Origin: CAWEQO01 sp963811225
Lineage (GTDB): Bacteria > Chloroflexota > Anaerolineae > Anaerolineales > Anaerolineaceae
Direction of reading: 5' to 3'
Length of the DNA stretch: 64,000 nucleotides
NCBI GenBank assembly: GCA_963811225.1
Contig: CAWEQO010000002.1
Location: 770,318 to 834,317, forward strand
Each line of letters opens with the position of its first letter. The first letter of the stretch is position 1. The notes beneath the pieces were generated by a model, which worked only from the letters and a program-made list of their open reading frames with translations, was not told the origin of the DNA and ran no database searches. Position numbers and translations under genes: made by a program. Below are positions 42,034 through 51,272 of the stretch, in pieces.

Positions 42034-42912
42034 TCAACCGGCAAATTCAGGTTCGACCAGCCCACATACACCTGGGCGAACGCGGAACAGGTCCCCTGCA
42101 TGGGGTTGGCTCCTGAAATCCGCCTCCTGGAAATCCCAACATGAGGTGGTGACAAACAGCTCGTCCAGGTCCTGCCCGCCAAACGCGCACGAGATCACGT
42201 GCTGTACGGGGAAGCGAATCTGACGTTCGATCTTGCCGTCCGGGTCGTAACGGGTAAGCACCCACCCGGCCCAGTGCCCGTTCCAGATAAACCCTTCGGC
42301 GTCTACGATCAGCCCATCAGGCATGCCATCTTCCTCCGCCAGACTGGCGAAGATGCGGCGGCGGCTGGTCGTCCCCGAAATGGGATCGTAATCCAGGGCG
42401 ATAATCTTCCGGTGCCGCTGGTCCGCGACGTAGACTGTGTGCCCATCCGGGCTGAGACCGATGCCGTTGGCGGTGGCGTAGCCCGTATCAAGCAGGTGCA
42501 GTGACCCATCCGGATCGAGGCGGTAGAGCGAGCCCTCCGGAAGGAAGGGGTCGTTCATATTGACGGTGCCGACAAGCAGCCGGCCCTGCCGGTCCACAGC
42601 TGCGTCGTTGTAGCAAATCTCCGGTCTGGACGGCTCTGCTGCTCCGGCCAGAAGGGCATATTCATTGGCAGCCGGATCCCAGGCATAAATTCCACTAAAG
42701 CCGATAGCAATCCAGCGACCGCCCGACCGGCGGGCAATGGCGGTCACCGATAGATCGGTCGGGAACGTCTTATCTTCGCCGGTAGCGGGCATCCAGCGCC
42801 AGGTGGGTTTGCCACCCCAATCTACCCAGTAAAGGGCATTCTCGCCGGGTGACCAGATTGGGGTCTCCCCCAGGTGATTCTTTGAGGTAACGAGCGGTTG
42901 TGGTTCGATCAT
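42034..42912 (-). CDS. SMP-30/gluconolactonase-like lactonase
   Basis: 292 aa. Six-bladed propeller with metal-ligand signatures: 'LGETPIWSPGENALYWVDW' (Glu), 'YNDAAVDRQGRLLVGT' (Asn-Asp), 'TANGIGLSPDGHTVYVAD' (Asn) and 'EEDGMPDGLIVDAEGFIW' (Asp). No signal peptide. Opens sugar lactones in the cytoplasm, which fits an oxidative route in which the SDR enzyme first makes a lactone. It sits between the aldolase and the second FGGY kinase, 18-40 bp from each. Confidence 0.9.
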   Translation of the reverse strand: MIEPQPLVTSKNHLGETPIWSPGENALYWVDWGGKPTWRWMPATGEDKTFPTDLSVTAIARRSGGRWIAIGFSGIYAWDPAANEYALLAGAAEPSRPEICYNDAAVDRQGRLLVGTVNMNDPFLPEGSLYRLDPDGSLHLLDTGYATANGIGLSPDGHTVYVADQRHRKIIALDYDPISGTTSRRRIFASLAEEDGMPDGLIVDAEGFIWNGHWAGWVLTRYDPDGKIERQIRFPVQHVISCAFGGQDLDELFVTTSCWDFQEADFRSQPHAGDLFRVRPGVCGLVEPEFAG

Positions 42913-42929
42913 TGCGATACTCCTTTGTC

Positions 42930-44477
42930 TCAGCTTCTAAACGCATCATACAACTGGTGGTTGATCGGCTTCAGAATCGGGTACAGTTGGCTGTAGATCT
43001 GGTACCAGCCGGCATATCGGGGGACAAGGCTCTCGTCCGGCAAATACACCTTACCCGGCCGGCGGACGTGTTCGAACGCATCCTGTTCGTCCCGGTAGAG
43101 GCCAACCCCAATCCCGGCCAGGATCGCCGCCCCAAGCGGTGTCGCCTCCTCCACTTCGGGCACTTCGATCGGCAGGCCGCTGATATCGGCCTTGTTTTGC
43201 ATCCAGAACGAATTGCGGGTGGCGCCCCCGACCGCGACGAGACGGTCCGGGACAATTGGAAGGCAGGACTTGAGCGCCGCCAGGATGTCGATCACCTGGT
43301 AATCCAATCCCTCGATGATCGCCCGCAGCATGTCGCCGCGCCGGGTAAAGCTGCTCAATCCGACGTATGCGCCCAACGAGCGGGCGTCGACGACGGGACA
43401 GCCCGCCGCGGACATGTGCGGGAGGAACATCACGCCTCCAGCCCCGGCCGCCGAGGTAGAGGCTTCGGCCATCAGGTAATCCCATTCCTCCCCACCGTCT
43501 TTTTCCGCGCGCTGCTGGGCCTCCAGGCCATATTCTTTACGGTACCACTCGAGCATATCGGAGGCGACTACCCCGCCCCAGACTGCGTAGGTGTCCCGGG
43601 CGACGTGCGTCTCGACAGTCACGCCCAGTTTCTGCACGTCGGGAGTGAGGATCGGGCGGGGGATGGTGGTCAAAATGATCTCCCAAGTGCCGGTCACGTC
43701 CAGGACCACCCCGGGGGTGAAGGCCCCAACAGGCAGCGCACTGCACAAGTAGTCGTGGCCGCCGAGGACGACCGGCGTCCCGATGGGCAGCCCTGTTGCC
43801 GCTGCCGCATCTGCGGAAACTTCCCCCAGCGGCGTGCCGCTGGGATGCGCTTCACACAGCAGGTTCCGGTCGATACCGGCCTGAGAGAGGATCTCCTCCG
43901 ACCAATCTCGTTTGCGCTGGTCGAAAAGCAGCGTGCAGGAGGCCATGCTGTAATCGGTCGCCCGGCAGCCGCACAGCTTGAAATTCAAAAAATCTTCGAT
44001 GAGCAGCCACTTATCGGTATGAGCGAGGATATCGGGCTCGTGCTCGGCCATCCATAAGAGGCGCAAGGCGGTGCTGAACCGCCACAGGGTATTGCCGCCC
44101 ACGCCAAAGGTCTTCTCCGCGCCGATGGTCCTCTCCCACCAGCGCAGCTGAGGTTCGGTGCGCGGGTCGTGCCAGCTGATGAATGGGTACAGGCAGCTGC
44201 CCTGCTCGTCGATCGGGACGCCGTCCATACCCATGCCGGTCACGGCCACGCCTTTAATGCGGTGGGGTTCGTCCAGCCGGGCAACCGCTTCTTTCATGGC
44301 GGCTGCAGCGCCGCCCCAGATTTGGTCCGGCTGCCACACCGTCCATTCCGGATGGTCGGCATCGGGGTTGAATTGCTCGGTCGGACGGCTGGCGCTGGCG
44401 ACAACGCTTCCGGCGAGATCGTAGATCACGCATTTGAGGCTCGTCGAACCCAGGTCAATCCCAGCCAGATAGTTCAT
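42930..44477 (-). CDS. FGGY-family carbohydrate kinase
   Basis: 515 aa from the ATG at 44477; the longer open frame has no support. 'YLAGIDLGSTSLKCVIYDLA' (phosphate 1), 'EWTVWQPDQIWGGAAAAMKE', 'KGVAVTGMGMDGVPIDEQGS', 'VLDVTGTWEIILTT' and 'VAVGGATRNSFWMQNKADIS' (adenosine region). It differs clearly from the LyxK-like kinase in the same operon, so two ketoses or a ketose and an aldonate may be phosphorylated. Two bases separate it from the HAD gene. Confidence 0.9.
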   Translation of the reverse strand: MNYLAGIDLGSTSLKCVIYDLAGSVVASASRPTEQFNPDADHPEWTVWQPDQIWGGAAAAMKEAVARLDEPHRIKGVAVTGMGMDGVPIDEQGSCLYPFISWHDPRTEPQLRWWERTIGAEKTFGVGGNTLWRFSTALRLLWMAEHEPDILAHTDKWLLIEDFLNFKLCGCRATDYSMASCTLLFDQRKRDWSEEILSQAGIDRNLLCEAHPSGTPLGEVSADAAAATGLPIGTPVVLGGHDYLCSALPVGAFTPGVVLDVTGTWEIILTTIPRPILTPDVQKLGVTVETHVARDTYAVWGGVVASDMLEWYRKEYGLEAQQRAEKDGGEEWDYLMAEASTSAAGAGGVMFLPHMSAAGCPVVDARSLGAYVGLSSFTRRGDMLRAIIEGLDYQVIDILAALKSCLPIVPDRLVAVGGATRNSFWMQNKADISGLPIEVPEVEEATPLGAAILAGIGVGLYRDEQDAFEHVRRPGKVYLPDESLVPRYAGWYQIYSQLYPILKPINHQLYDAFRS

Positions 44478-44479
44478 GG

Positions 44480-45268
44480 TTATTCCAGGCTCTGCCAGGC
44501 CTCCATAAGCGCTGCGATATCGTCGAATATCATGTCCGCGCCAAATGCTTCGGCCTCCGCCCGGTCTGAAGAGCCGGATAGTACGCACAGGGTCAGCAGT
44601 CCAGCGCGTTTTCCACCCAGGATGTCGGTATCGGCGCGATCGCCGATGGCGGCGGTCGTCTCCTGGCTGGCCCCCATTTGCTCCATAGCCAGTTGATACA
44701 TGATCGGCTCCGGCTTGCCGATCACCACAGGCTTGACGCCGGAGGCAGCCTCGAGGGCGACGATCATCGCACCACTGCCGGGGACCAGCCCTTCCTCAGA
44801 GGGATTGGTCGGGTCCAGGTTGGTGGCGATGAACTGCGCGCCGCCGCGAATGAGCAGCGTGGCCCGCTTGAGTTTCTCGTAGGAGATCTGCCGGTCCATG
44901 CTGGCAACCACCAGCGCGACGTCTTCATCGGCCAGGATGAACCCTTCCTCCGTCAAAGCCTGCTTCAGCGATGGCATCCCAAAACAGTGCACCCGTGTCC
45001 CACGGGGATACTGGCGCGCCAGGAAGCGCGCCGTCGCCTGGCCGGAAACGAGGATCTCTTCCGGATAGACGGTAACACCCATGCCCGCCAGCTTGTCGGC
45101 ATATTCCTGACACGTGCGGGTCGAATTGTTCGTCGCCAGGGTGAAGCGGATTCCGCGCTCGCGCAGGAACGGGATGAATTCCTGCAAGCGCGGCATCGGC
45201 TGGTCGCCCCGCCACAGGACGCCGTCCATATCGATGATGAGGTGGGTAATGCTCTCTAAGGTGGTCAT
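44480..45268 (-). CDS. HAD-IIA family hydrolase (NagD-like phosphatase)
   Basis: 262 aa. HAD motif I 'LIIDMDGVLWRGDQ' (~11-24), motif II 'LATNNST', cap domain with 'VVASMDRQISYEKLKRATLL', motif III lysine 'VVIGKPEP' and motif IV 'IGDRADTDILGGKRAGLLT'. NagD-type phosphatases remove phosphate from small sugar or nucleotide phosphates. In this operon it may clear dead-end sugar phosphates (inference). Confidence 0.93.
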   Translation of the reverse strand: MTTLESITHLIIDMDGVLWRGDQPMPRLQEFIPFLRERGIRFTLATNNSTRTCQEYADKLAGMGVTVYPEEILVSGQATARFLARQYPRGTRVHCFGMPSLKQALTEEGFILADEDVALVVASMDRQISYEKLKRATLLIRGGAQFIATNLDPTNPSEEGLVPGSGAMIVALEAASGVKPVVIGKPEPIMYQLAMEQMGASQETTAAIGDRADTDILGGKRAGLLTLCVLSGSSDRAEAEAFGADMIFDDIAALMEAWQSLE

Positions 45269-45322
45269 TCCGTTTTCCGTCCGCTCAGCCTTCCCGGCAT
45301 CTGGCCGGATCGTTGGGTGCGA

Positions 45323-46600
45323 TTAGATCAGCAGGTATGGGTTTTCCAGGGCGGTCTTGAGCTCATTCAGGAAGCGCGCAACGCCCGCGCCGTCTACGAT
45401 ACGGTGATCGGCTGAGACGGTGAGCTGGAGCATCGGCCGGAACTCAAAGCCATCCACGCTCCTGACCGGCGTATCCACCATCTTGCCTACCGCCAGGATC
45501 GCCGATTCAGGAGGATTGATGATTGCTGTGAAGGTCTCAATGCCGTACATTCCCAGGTTTGAGATGGTAAAGGTGCTGCCCGTCATTTCGGGCGGCGTCA
45601 GGCGCCGGCCGCGGGCGCGCTCGGTGAGACCGGCCAGCGCGGTTACAATCTGTCCCAGGCTCCGGTTTTGCGCCTCGCGAATCACAGGCACCATCAAGTT
45701 GTCTTCTACACTCGTCGCGATTCCCAGGTGAATATCGTCCCAAAGGATGATGCTGCCGTCGGAAAGGGAAGCATTGAGATAAGGGTGATGCGGCAGCACC
45801 GTAGCAACGGCGCGCGCCAGGATGGCAGTGTAGGAGACACGCTGTCCCGTCTGCGCCAGGAGCGGTTCCAATACACGCTCGCGCAGTCGCACAGTCTCGG
45901 TCATGTCCACCCGCAGCGACAGGTTGATGTGCGGCGCGCTGAAGGCGCTCGCGGCCATACGCTCGGCGATGATCTTTCGCGGCCCTATAAGGGGGATGAC
46001 CTGCTTGCGGCGAGCATCCGGCAGGGGGAATGTCATGGATGCCGGGAAAGAACCACGCGCCTGCTCAGTGGAGCTTTTTCCATTCACAGGAAGAGGCGGT
46101 TCGGCAGTGACCGGCGCGGGTTTCTGGTAGGCCAGCACATCGGCTTTGTGGATCCGGCCCCTAGGCCCGTGACCGGAAATTTGTCCGAGATCCACATTCA
46201 GTTCGCGCGCCAGGAGCCGGGCAAGCGGGGTTGCCCGCACTTTCTGCGATTCGCCAGTTTCGATCTTCTCCGGCTCCGCTTCCACGGCGACGACAGTTTC
46301 AGCCTGCGGCGTAGAAAGTGCGGGCGCGAGACTGGGCGAACCCTTCGCCGGCAGCGCTTCGCCTGGGGCGAGAATGTAGGCGATGACCTGGGTCACCGGA
46401 ACGACGTCTCCCGGCTGTGCGGTAACGCCCGCCAGGATGCCGTCGGCGGGTGATTCTAGCTCGATCGCCGCTTTATCCGAGCTAATCACGTAGAGCAGTT
46501 CTCCCTTGCAAACCGGCTCGCCTTCTTTCTTGAGCCACTCGACCAGGGTTCCACTTTCCATGACCATATCGACTTTGGGCATGATGACTTCGGTTGCCAT
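45323..46600 (-). CDS. 2-oxoacid dehydrogenase E2 (dihydrolipoamide acyltransferase)
   Basis: 425 aa, ATG after AAGGAAGG. One lipoyl domain with lipoyl-lysine in 'SSDKAAIEL' (Lys43), a proline/alanine linker, a peripheral-subunit-binding domain 'VRATPLARLLARELNVDLGQ' with 'GHGPRGRI', then the acyltransferase domain ending 'DHRIVDGAGVARFLNEL', the catalytic His-Asp motif. Acyl specificity (acetyl, branched chain or acetoin-derived) cannot be told. No E3 gene is in the window. Confidence 0.95.
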   Translation of the reverse strand: MATEVIMPKVDMVMESGTLVEWLKKEGEPVCKGELLYVISSDKAAIELESPADGILAGVTAQPGDVVPVTQVIAYILAPGEALPAKGSPSLAPALSTPQAETVVAVEAEPEKIETGESQKVRATPLARLLARELNVDLGQISGHGPRGRIHKADVLAYQKPAPVTAEPPLPVNGKSSTEQARGSFPASMTFPLPDARRKQVIPLIGPRKIIAERMAASAFSAPHINLSLRVDMTETVRLRERVLEPLLAQTGQRVSYTAILARAVATVLPHHPYLNASLSDGSIILWDDIHLGIATSVEDNLMVPVIREAQNRSLGQIVTALAGLTERARGRRLTPPEMTGSTFTISNLGMYGIETFTAIINPPESAILAVGKMVDTPVRSVDGFEFRPMLQLTVSADHRIVDGAGVARFLNELKTALENPYLLI

Positions 46601-46602
46601 GG

Positions 46603-47604
46603 CTACCTTCCTTCCTGCGCCAGGTCGCGCGCGGCGGCGATGATGTCTTCGACCTGGGGCACCGCGGCCCGTTCCAGCGTCCGGTTGTAAGGGATGGGAA
46701 CGTCCAGCCCGGCCAGGCGCCGGACAGGCGCGTCCAGATAATCGAACGCTTCGCTTCCGGCAATCACGGCTGCCAGCTCGCCCCCAAAACCACCCGTAAC
46801 CGGCGCCTCGTGAACGATCAGCGCCCGTCCCGTTTTGGACACCGAGCGAATGATGGTCTCCTTGTCCAGCGGTTTCAGGCAGCGCGGATCGACCACTTCC
46901 ACCTCGATCCCTTCGGCCTCCAGTTTCGCAGCGGCTTCGAGCGCCCGCGGGACCATGATCGAATAGGCGATGATGGTCAGGTCGCGGCCCTGGCGTTTGA
47001 CTTCTGCAGACTGCAGTGGGATTGCGTAGGGCTCTTCCGGAACCGGTCCTTTCGCCCGGTAGAGCAGCTTGTGCTCCATAAACAGGACCGGGTTGTTATC
47101 GCGGATGGCGCTGATCAGCAGCCCCTTGGCATCATAGGGCGTGGAAGGCGCCACGACTTTGATGCCCGGAACGTTCACGAACCAGGCTTCCAGGCTCTGC
47201 GAATGCTGTGCGGCAGCCCCGGTTCCTGAGCCGGCTGGCGCGCGGATCACCATCGGGAGGCTGCAGTGGCCGCCGAACATAAAGCGCATCTTGGCGGTCG
47301 AGTTCACCAGTTGGTTCATCGAGATGGTTAGAAAATCCATGAACATGATTTCCATCACCGGCCGCATGCCCATTAACGCGGCGCCAGTGGCAGCGCCCGC
47401 AATCGCGGCTTCCGAGATCGGGGTATCACGGACGCGTTCCGGCCCAAATTCTTCCAACATACCCTTGCTCACCCCAAAAGCGCCGCCGTAGGTGCCGACA
47501 TCTTCCCCGAGGAGGAAGACTTCTTGATCGCGGCGCATCTCCTGAGACATCGCCTCACGCACGGCTTCAAGATAGGTGATTTCACGTGTAGCGTTCGCGG
47601 TCAT
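46603..47604 (-). CDS. 2-oxoacid dehydrogenase E1 component, beta subunit
   Basis: 333 aa, overlapping the alpha subunit stop by 4 bp. 'MTANATREITYLEAVREAMS' start, 'FLLGEDVGTYGGAFGVSKGM', 'RVRDTPISEAAIAGAATGAA', 'RAPAGSGTGAAAQHSQSLEA' and 'IPYNRTLERAAVPQVEDI'. Together with the alpha subunit and E2 it forms a thiamine-dependent dehydrogenase of the pyruvate/acetoin/branched-chain group. Confidence 0.95.
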   Translation of the reverse strand: MTANATREITYLEAVREAMSQEMRRDQEVFLLGEDVGTYGGAFGVSKGMLEEFGPERVRDTPISEAAIAGAATGAALMGMRPVMEIMFMDFLTISMNQLVNSTAKMRFMFGGHCSLPMVIRAPAGSGTGAAAQHSQSLEAWFVNVPGIKVVAPSTPYDAKGLLISAIRDNNPVLFMEHKLLYRAKGPVPEEPYAIPLQSAEVKRQGRDLTIIAYSIMVPRALEAAAKLEAEGIEVEVVDPRCLKPLDKETIIRSVSKTGRALIVHEAPVTGGFGGELAAVIAGSEAFDYLDAPVRRLAGLDVPIPYNRTLERAAVPQVEDIIAAARDLAQEGR

Positions 47605-48623
47605 GGCGCATATACCTCATCTTCCATATTAAGGGGGGATGGCTCGGGGAAGGTCAGGGCTTCCTCGGCGGCGTGATCCACTGCCGCCTTAGCGGACTGA
47701 TCCAGAGCCTCCACTTCTTCACGGGTCATGACGGCCGCCTCAACCAGAACCTCTTTGAAGCGCCGGATCGGGCATTTCCGTTTCCACTCGTCGATCTCCT
47801 CCGCTGTCCGGTAAAGGTTTCGGTCGCTCTTTGAGTGGCCTCGCCAGCGGTAGGTCAGGCAGTCGATAAGCGAAGGCCCCTGCCCAGAGCGGGCATATTC
47901 ACCGGCTTCTGAGATGGTCTCATAGACTGCCAGTACATCATTGCCATCGACCGTCTTGCCGGGGATGCCGTAGCTGGCGGCGCGTTCTGAGACATGGGCG
48001 ACGTTCATCGAGCGCTTCACAGACATCGACATGCCGTACTGGTTGTTATCGCAGATGAATACCACCGGCAGCTTCCAGATGGAGGCCATGTTGAGCGATT
48101 CGTGGAATTCCCCTTCGTTGGAAGCTCCATCCCCAAAATAGGACAGGAGGATTTGCGGCGAGCGGCGCATTTGCAGAGCCAGCGCGATCCCTACCGACGT
48201 GGGGATCCCCCCGCCCACCACGCCGGTCGCGCCCAGGTTGCCGCCCTGGATATCCGCGATGTGCATCGAGCCGCCTCGACCGCGGCAGTATCCGGCCTCT
48301 CTGCCGAGGAACTCGGCCATCATCGTGGTGAGATTGGCGCCCTTGGCGATTGTGTGACCATGCCCGCGATGATGGTGGATGATCAGATCGTTTGGTTGCA
48401 GCGATGCGATGCTGCCGACGGAGGCCGCTTCCTGCCCGATGGAGAGGTGCATGGTCCCATGCACCAGCCCCCGCACGTACAAATCTTCGGCCTTCTCTTC
48501 GAAATAGCGGATTTCGCACATTCGTTGGAGCATCTCCGCATGCTTTTCTTTAAGCAGCTCGCGCAGCAGCCGCTGGCTGGCGGCTACTGCCACCATTTCC
48601 CCTTCGGAAAGATTAATAGTCAT
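47601..48623 (-). CDS. 2-oxoacid dehydrogenase E1 component, alpha subunit (thiamine-binding)
   Basis: 340 aa. Thiamine pyrophosphate motif 'GDGASNEGEFHESLNMASIW' (~162-181) ending in 'DNNQYGMS', 'HHRGHGHTIAKGANL' and 'GRGGSMHIADIQGGNLGATG', 'YRWRGHSKSDRNLYRT' near the end. The length is normal. The first 20 residues are unusual for the family and may interact with the beta subunit. It follows the aldolase/epimerase gene by 29 bp. Confidence 0.95.
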   Translation of the reverse strand: MTINLSEGEMVAVAASQRLLRELLKEKHAEMLQRMCEIRYFEEKAEDLYVRGLVHGTMHLSIGQEAASVGSIASLQPNDLIIHHHRGHGHTIAKGANLTTMMAEFLGREAGYCRGRGGSMHIADIQGGNLGATGVVGGGIPTSVGIALALQMRRSPQILLSYFGDGASNEGEFHESLNMASIWKLPVVFICDNNQYGMSMSVKRSMNVAHVSERAASYGIPGKTVDGNDVLAVYETISEAGEYARSGQGPSLIDCLTYRWRGHSKSDRNLYRTAEEIDEWKRKCPIRRFKEVLVEAAVMTREEVEALDQSAKAAVDHAAEEALTFPEPSPLNMEDEVYAP

Positions 48624-48652
48624 GGATGCCTCCCATTGATAATCCGGCTGCG

Positions 48653-49297
48653 TTAGCGCTGGCCGTACTCGTTCTGATACATTGTCGTGATTTCCATTAA
48701 CTGCTCGGGCCCGAGTAGGACGGGCTGCCCCCGCAGCATGGCCAGGTGGGTGATTTTGGCAATTTCCTCAACCTCAACCGCAATCTTGGTGGCATGCTGT
48801 GGTGAAGCGCCGATGGTGAAAATGCCGTGGTTCTGCATGACGATAGCCCAGGCATTACCGATCTTGTCCAGGATCTCTTGCCCGATCGCCGCCCCGCCGA
48901 TTGGGGCATAGCCACCCACGGGGATCTCGCCTCCGACCATGCCCGTCGCCGTCAGGCAAGCGGGGATCGGCTGACCCAGCGCCGCAAATGAAGTGGCGTA
49001 GGGTGAATGGGTGTGGACCATGCCGAAGACATCCGGCCTGCGGCGGTAGATATACAGATGAGTATCGGTGTCGATAGAAGGCTTGAGGTCTCCTTCGACG
49101 ACCCGGCAGTCCAGGTCGACCACCACCATATGTGCGGGGGTCATCTCCTCATAGCTGAAACCGCTGGGCTTGATCACCACCAGACCGGTTTCCGGATCGC
49201 GGCCACTCACATTGCCGCTGGTCATCTTAACCAGGTCATTTTTGGGCAGTTCCAGGTTGCATTTCCAGACAATTTCGCGAAGCTTCTCTAACAGCAT
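48653..49297 (-). CDS. class II aldolase/adducin family, AraD/UlaF-like L-ribulose-5-P 4-epimerase
   Basis: 214 aa. 'MTSGNVSGRDPETGLVVIKP' with 'SGFSYEEMTPA' (phosphate binding), 'DTDTHLYIYRRRPDVFGMVH' and 'THSPYAT' (zinc histidines), 'VMQNHGIF' (third zinc His). L-fuculose-P aldolase and L-ribulose-5-P 4-epimerase share this fold. The operon's UlaD- and UlaE-like genes make the 4-epimerase, converting L-ribulose-5-P to D-xylulose-5-P, the better guess. It is slightly shorter than AraD (~230 aa). Confidence 0.88.
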   Translation of the reverse strand: MLLEKLREIVWKCNLELPKNDLVKMTSGNVSGRDPETGLVVIKPSGFSYEEMTPAHMVVVDLDCRVVEGDLKPSIDTDTHLYIYRRRPDVFGMVHTHSPYATSFAALGQPIPACLTATGMVGGEIPVGGYAPIGGAAIGQEILDKIGNAWAIVMQNHGIFTIGASPQHATKIAVEVEEIAKITHLAMLRGQPVLLGPEQLMEITTMYQNEYGQR

Positions 49298-49314
49298 GGC
49301 GGTCCTCCAGAGGG

Positions 49315-50289
49315 TCAGGATGTCTTACGGAAATTTTGATCGAATAACTCTAGTACACCGCGGGCTGCGGTTTCATCGGTGATCAGGGCATGCAAGAACC
49401 CACCCCGCAGCGCTCCGTACATGGTCATGGCTTTGCCTGCCGTGATCGCCACACCGATACGGTAAGGGATCGCCATCAGCTCACACCGCGCCAGCCCAAT
49501 GACACGGCTGGCGTATTCTGGAGCGACTGTTCTCCCATCGATATCGTAAATCGTCCCGGCAATTTCCCCTACGGCGCCGCAGTCTGCAGAAATGTGTCGC
49601 AAATCTGCCGGAGAGAGCGCTGAGAACTTCGCAAAACGCGAGACCTCCGCATCGACCGTACCCACGCCAACCAGCAGGTGGGTGGCCTGCCGGGCGATAT
49701 CCAGGATTTCCTTGATCGGCGCCATCTCGTGCAGTTGGTTGCGCTGCTTGCCGTTGTCGACAAACGCCGGCGCGTGGAGCTGATAGGCTGTTCCGCCCAG
49801 GCGCGCCGCCAGATCGGATGCTAGGTAATTTACGTCGAGGGTCATATCCCCTTGGATCGCGCCAAAAACCGGTACGACCTTCACCTCATACGTGCGGGAA
49901 GGCTCGACAGATTGGACGGCTGTGTGCACCGCCGTGCCGCCGCCAATGCCGATCACCTCACCGTCGTGCAGGTGCTCGAGCAAGAAGCTGGAGGCAACCG
50001 TGCCGACGATATTCAACAAGGAACTGATACTCTCACCCTCAGAGGGGATAACGATTACCTCTTGCAGACCAAAGACCGCCTTCAAGCGGGCTTCCAGATC
50101 GAACAGATGCTGGAAGGGAGTTCGGATGGTGATATTGACATATCCTTGCTCCCGCGCCTGCTGGAGCAGCCGATTGACTTTGGCCGTGGACAACCCAAGG
50201 CGCCGGGCAATTTCAGATTGGGTCAGCCCCTCCATGTAATAGAGGGTTAAGATGAGGTTCATCTGTCGTACATTCTCATATACTGACAT
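49315..50289 (-). CDS. SorC-family sugar-binding transcriptional regulator
   Basis: 324 aa. N-terminal HTH 'EGLTQSEIARRLGLSTAKVN' with 'RLLQQAREQGYVNITI', then the SorC/DeoR-like sugar-phosphate domain ('VIGIGGGTAVHTAVQSV', 'LLVGVGTVDAE', 'ADCGAVGEIAGTIYDIDGR', 'AITAGKAMTMYGALRGGFLH'). It probably senses a phosphorylated intermediate of this pathway and controls the operon promoter at 59240-59267. It sits inside the operon, giving autoregulation. Confidence 0.93.
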   Translation of the reverse strand: MSVYENVRQMNLILTLYYMEGLTQSEIARRLGLSTAKVNRLLQQAREQGYVNITIRTPFQHLFDLEARLKAVFGLQEVIVIPSEGESISSLLNIVGTVASSFLLEHLHDGEVIGIGGGTAVHTAVQSVEPSRTYEVKVVPVFGAIQGDMTLDVNYLASDLAARLGGTAYQLHAPAFVDNGKQRNQLHEMAPIKEILDIARQATHLLVGVGTVDAEVSRFAKFSALSPADLRHISADCGAVGEIAGTIYDIDGRTVAPEYASRVIGLARCELMAIPYRIGVAITAGKAMTMYGALRGGFLHALITDETAARGVLELFDQNFRKTS

Positions 50290-50336
50290 CGTTGTTTCCC
50301 TTTCTCCTTCTGAAGTTCTTTCCTATCATTATTGGA

Positions 50337-51236
50337 TTACATACCAGTATTCTTTACGGTGACTGCCAGGTCAGCCTTACCGGTGGATGGTCCGGCCGGC
50401 CAGGCTTCGGCCACCCAATTGTCGATCATACGGCGGGTATCGGCGGCGGATGCGATCGGGTCTTCGCCGGCATGCATCTGCCCCCACTTCTCGACGCCGA
50501 GCAGGCCCCAAAAGCCCATTTGCGCCAACGCTCGAAACGTTTCACGGAAGGGTACAATCCCTTTTTCAAACGCTACCCCACGGATCACTTTAGGCAGCGC
50601 GTCTTTGACGTGCACACCCAGCAGGTGTCCTTTCGCCAGCGGCAGCTCATCGGCTGGGTTATAGCCGGCCGCGGCGAGATTGCCGATGTCCGGATAAAGC
50701 TGCAGCCAGGGCGAATCGATCTCACGGATGATGGCCATGGCCTGGCTCACGCATTCTACAAACGGCGTGTCCAGGTTTTCGAGGCCCAGCATCACCCCAG
50801 CTTGGCCCGCCCACTGCGCTCCTTGCCACAAGCCTTCGACGAAATTCCCGCCGGTTGTCGCGTCGCTCGTTTCATAAAATACATCATACGCCATCACCTG
50901 GACCACCCGCAACCCGACGTCGCCCGCGAACACGATCGCCTTGCGCAAGATCTCCAGCCCCCGCCGGCGCAGTTGGGGGTCATGGCTGCCGAGCGGGTAT
51001 TTGCGGTGCCCACTCAGGCACATCGTCATCACCTGTACGCCGGTATTGGCGATAGACTGCCGCAGCTCCGCTCGTTGGGAGGGTATCCAGTCCAGGCGAG
51101 CCAGGCGTTCATCGCTCTCATCGATCGAGATTTCGACAAAGTCAAAGCCTGCTTGTCCCGCAGTCGCCAGGCGTTCCTCCCAGGATAGGGAAGCCGGCAG
51201 TGCTTTTTCGTAAAGGCCAACGGGCATTTTGAACAT
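50337..51236 (-). CDS. ulaE: UlaE-like L-ribulose-5-phosphate 3-epimerase
   Basis: 299 aa from the ATG at 51236 (GGAG upstream). A TIM-barrel of the xylose isomerase-like group: 'VGLYEKALPASLSWEERLAT', 'GFDFVEISIDESDERLARLD', 'MCLSGHRKYPLGSHDPQLRR', 'VMAYDVFYE', 'LGLENLDTPFVE', 'LYPDIGNLAA' and 'LLGVHVKDA'. These follow UlaE/SgbU, which interconverts L-xylulose-5-P and L-ribulose-5-P. It sits between the transporter genes and the SorC gene. Confidence 0.92.
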   Translation of the reverse strand: MFKMPVGLYEKALPASLSWEERLATAGQAGFDFVEISIDESDERLARLDWIPSQRAELRQSIANTGVQVMTMCLSGHRKYPLGSHDPQLRRRGLEILRKAIVFAGDVGLRVVQVMAYDVFYETSDATTGGNFVEGLWQGAQWAGQAGVMLGLENLDTPFVECVSQAMAIIREIDSPWLQLYPDIGNLAAAGYNPADELPLAKGHLLGVHVKDALPKVIRGVAFEKGIVPFRETFRALAQMGFWGLLGVEKWGQMHAGEDPIASAADTRRMIDNWVAEAWPAGPSTGKADLAVTVKNTGM

Positions 51237-51272
51237 AGCAGTTCTCCAATCCGGTTCAGTACGTTGCACGCG

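Noticed and set aside
42900..44057. 385-codon open frame on the plus strand
   Set aside because: Antisense to the FGGY kinase, no family resemblance.
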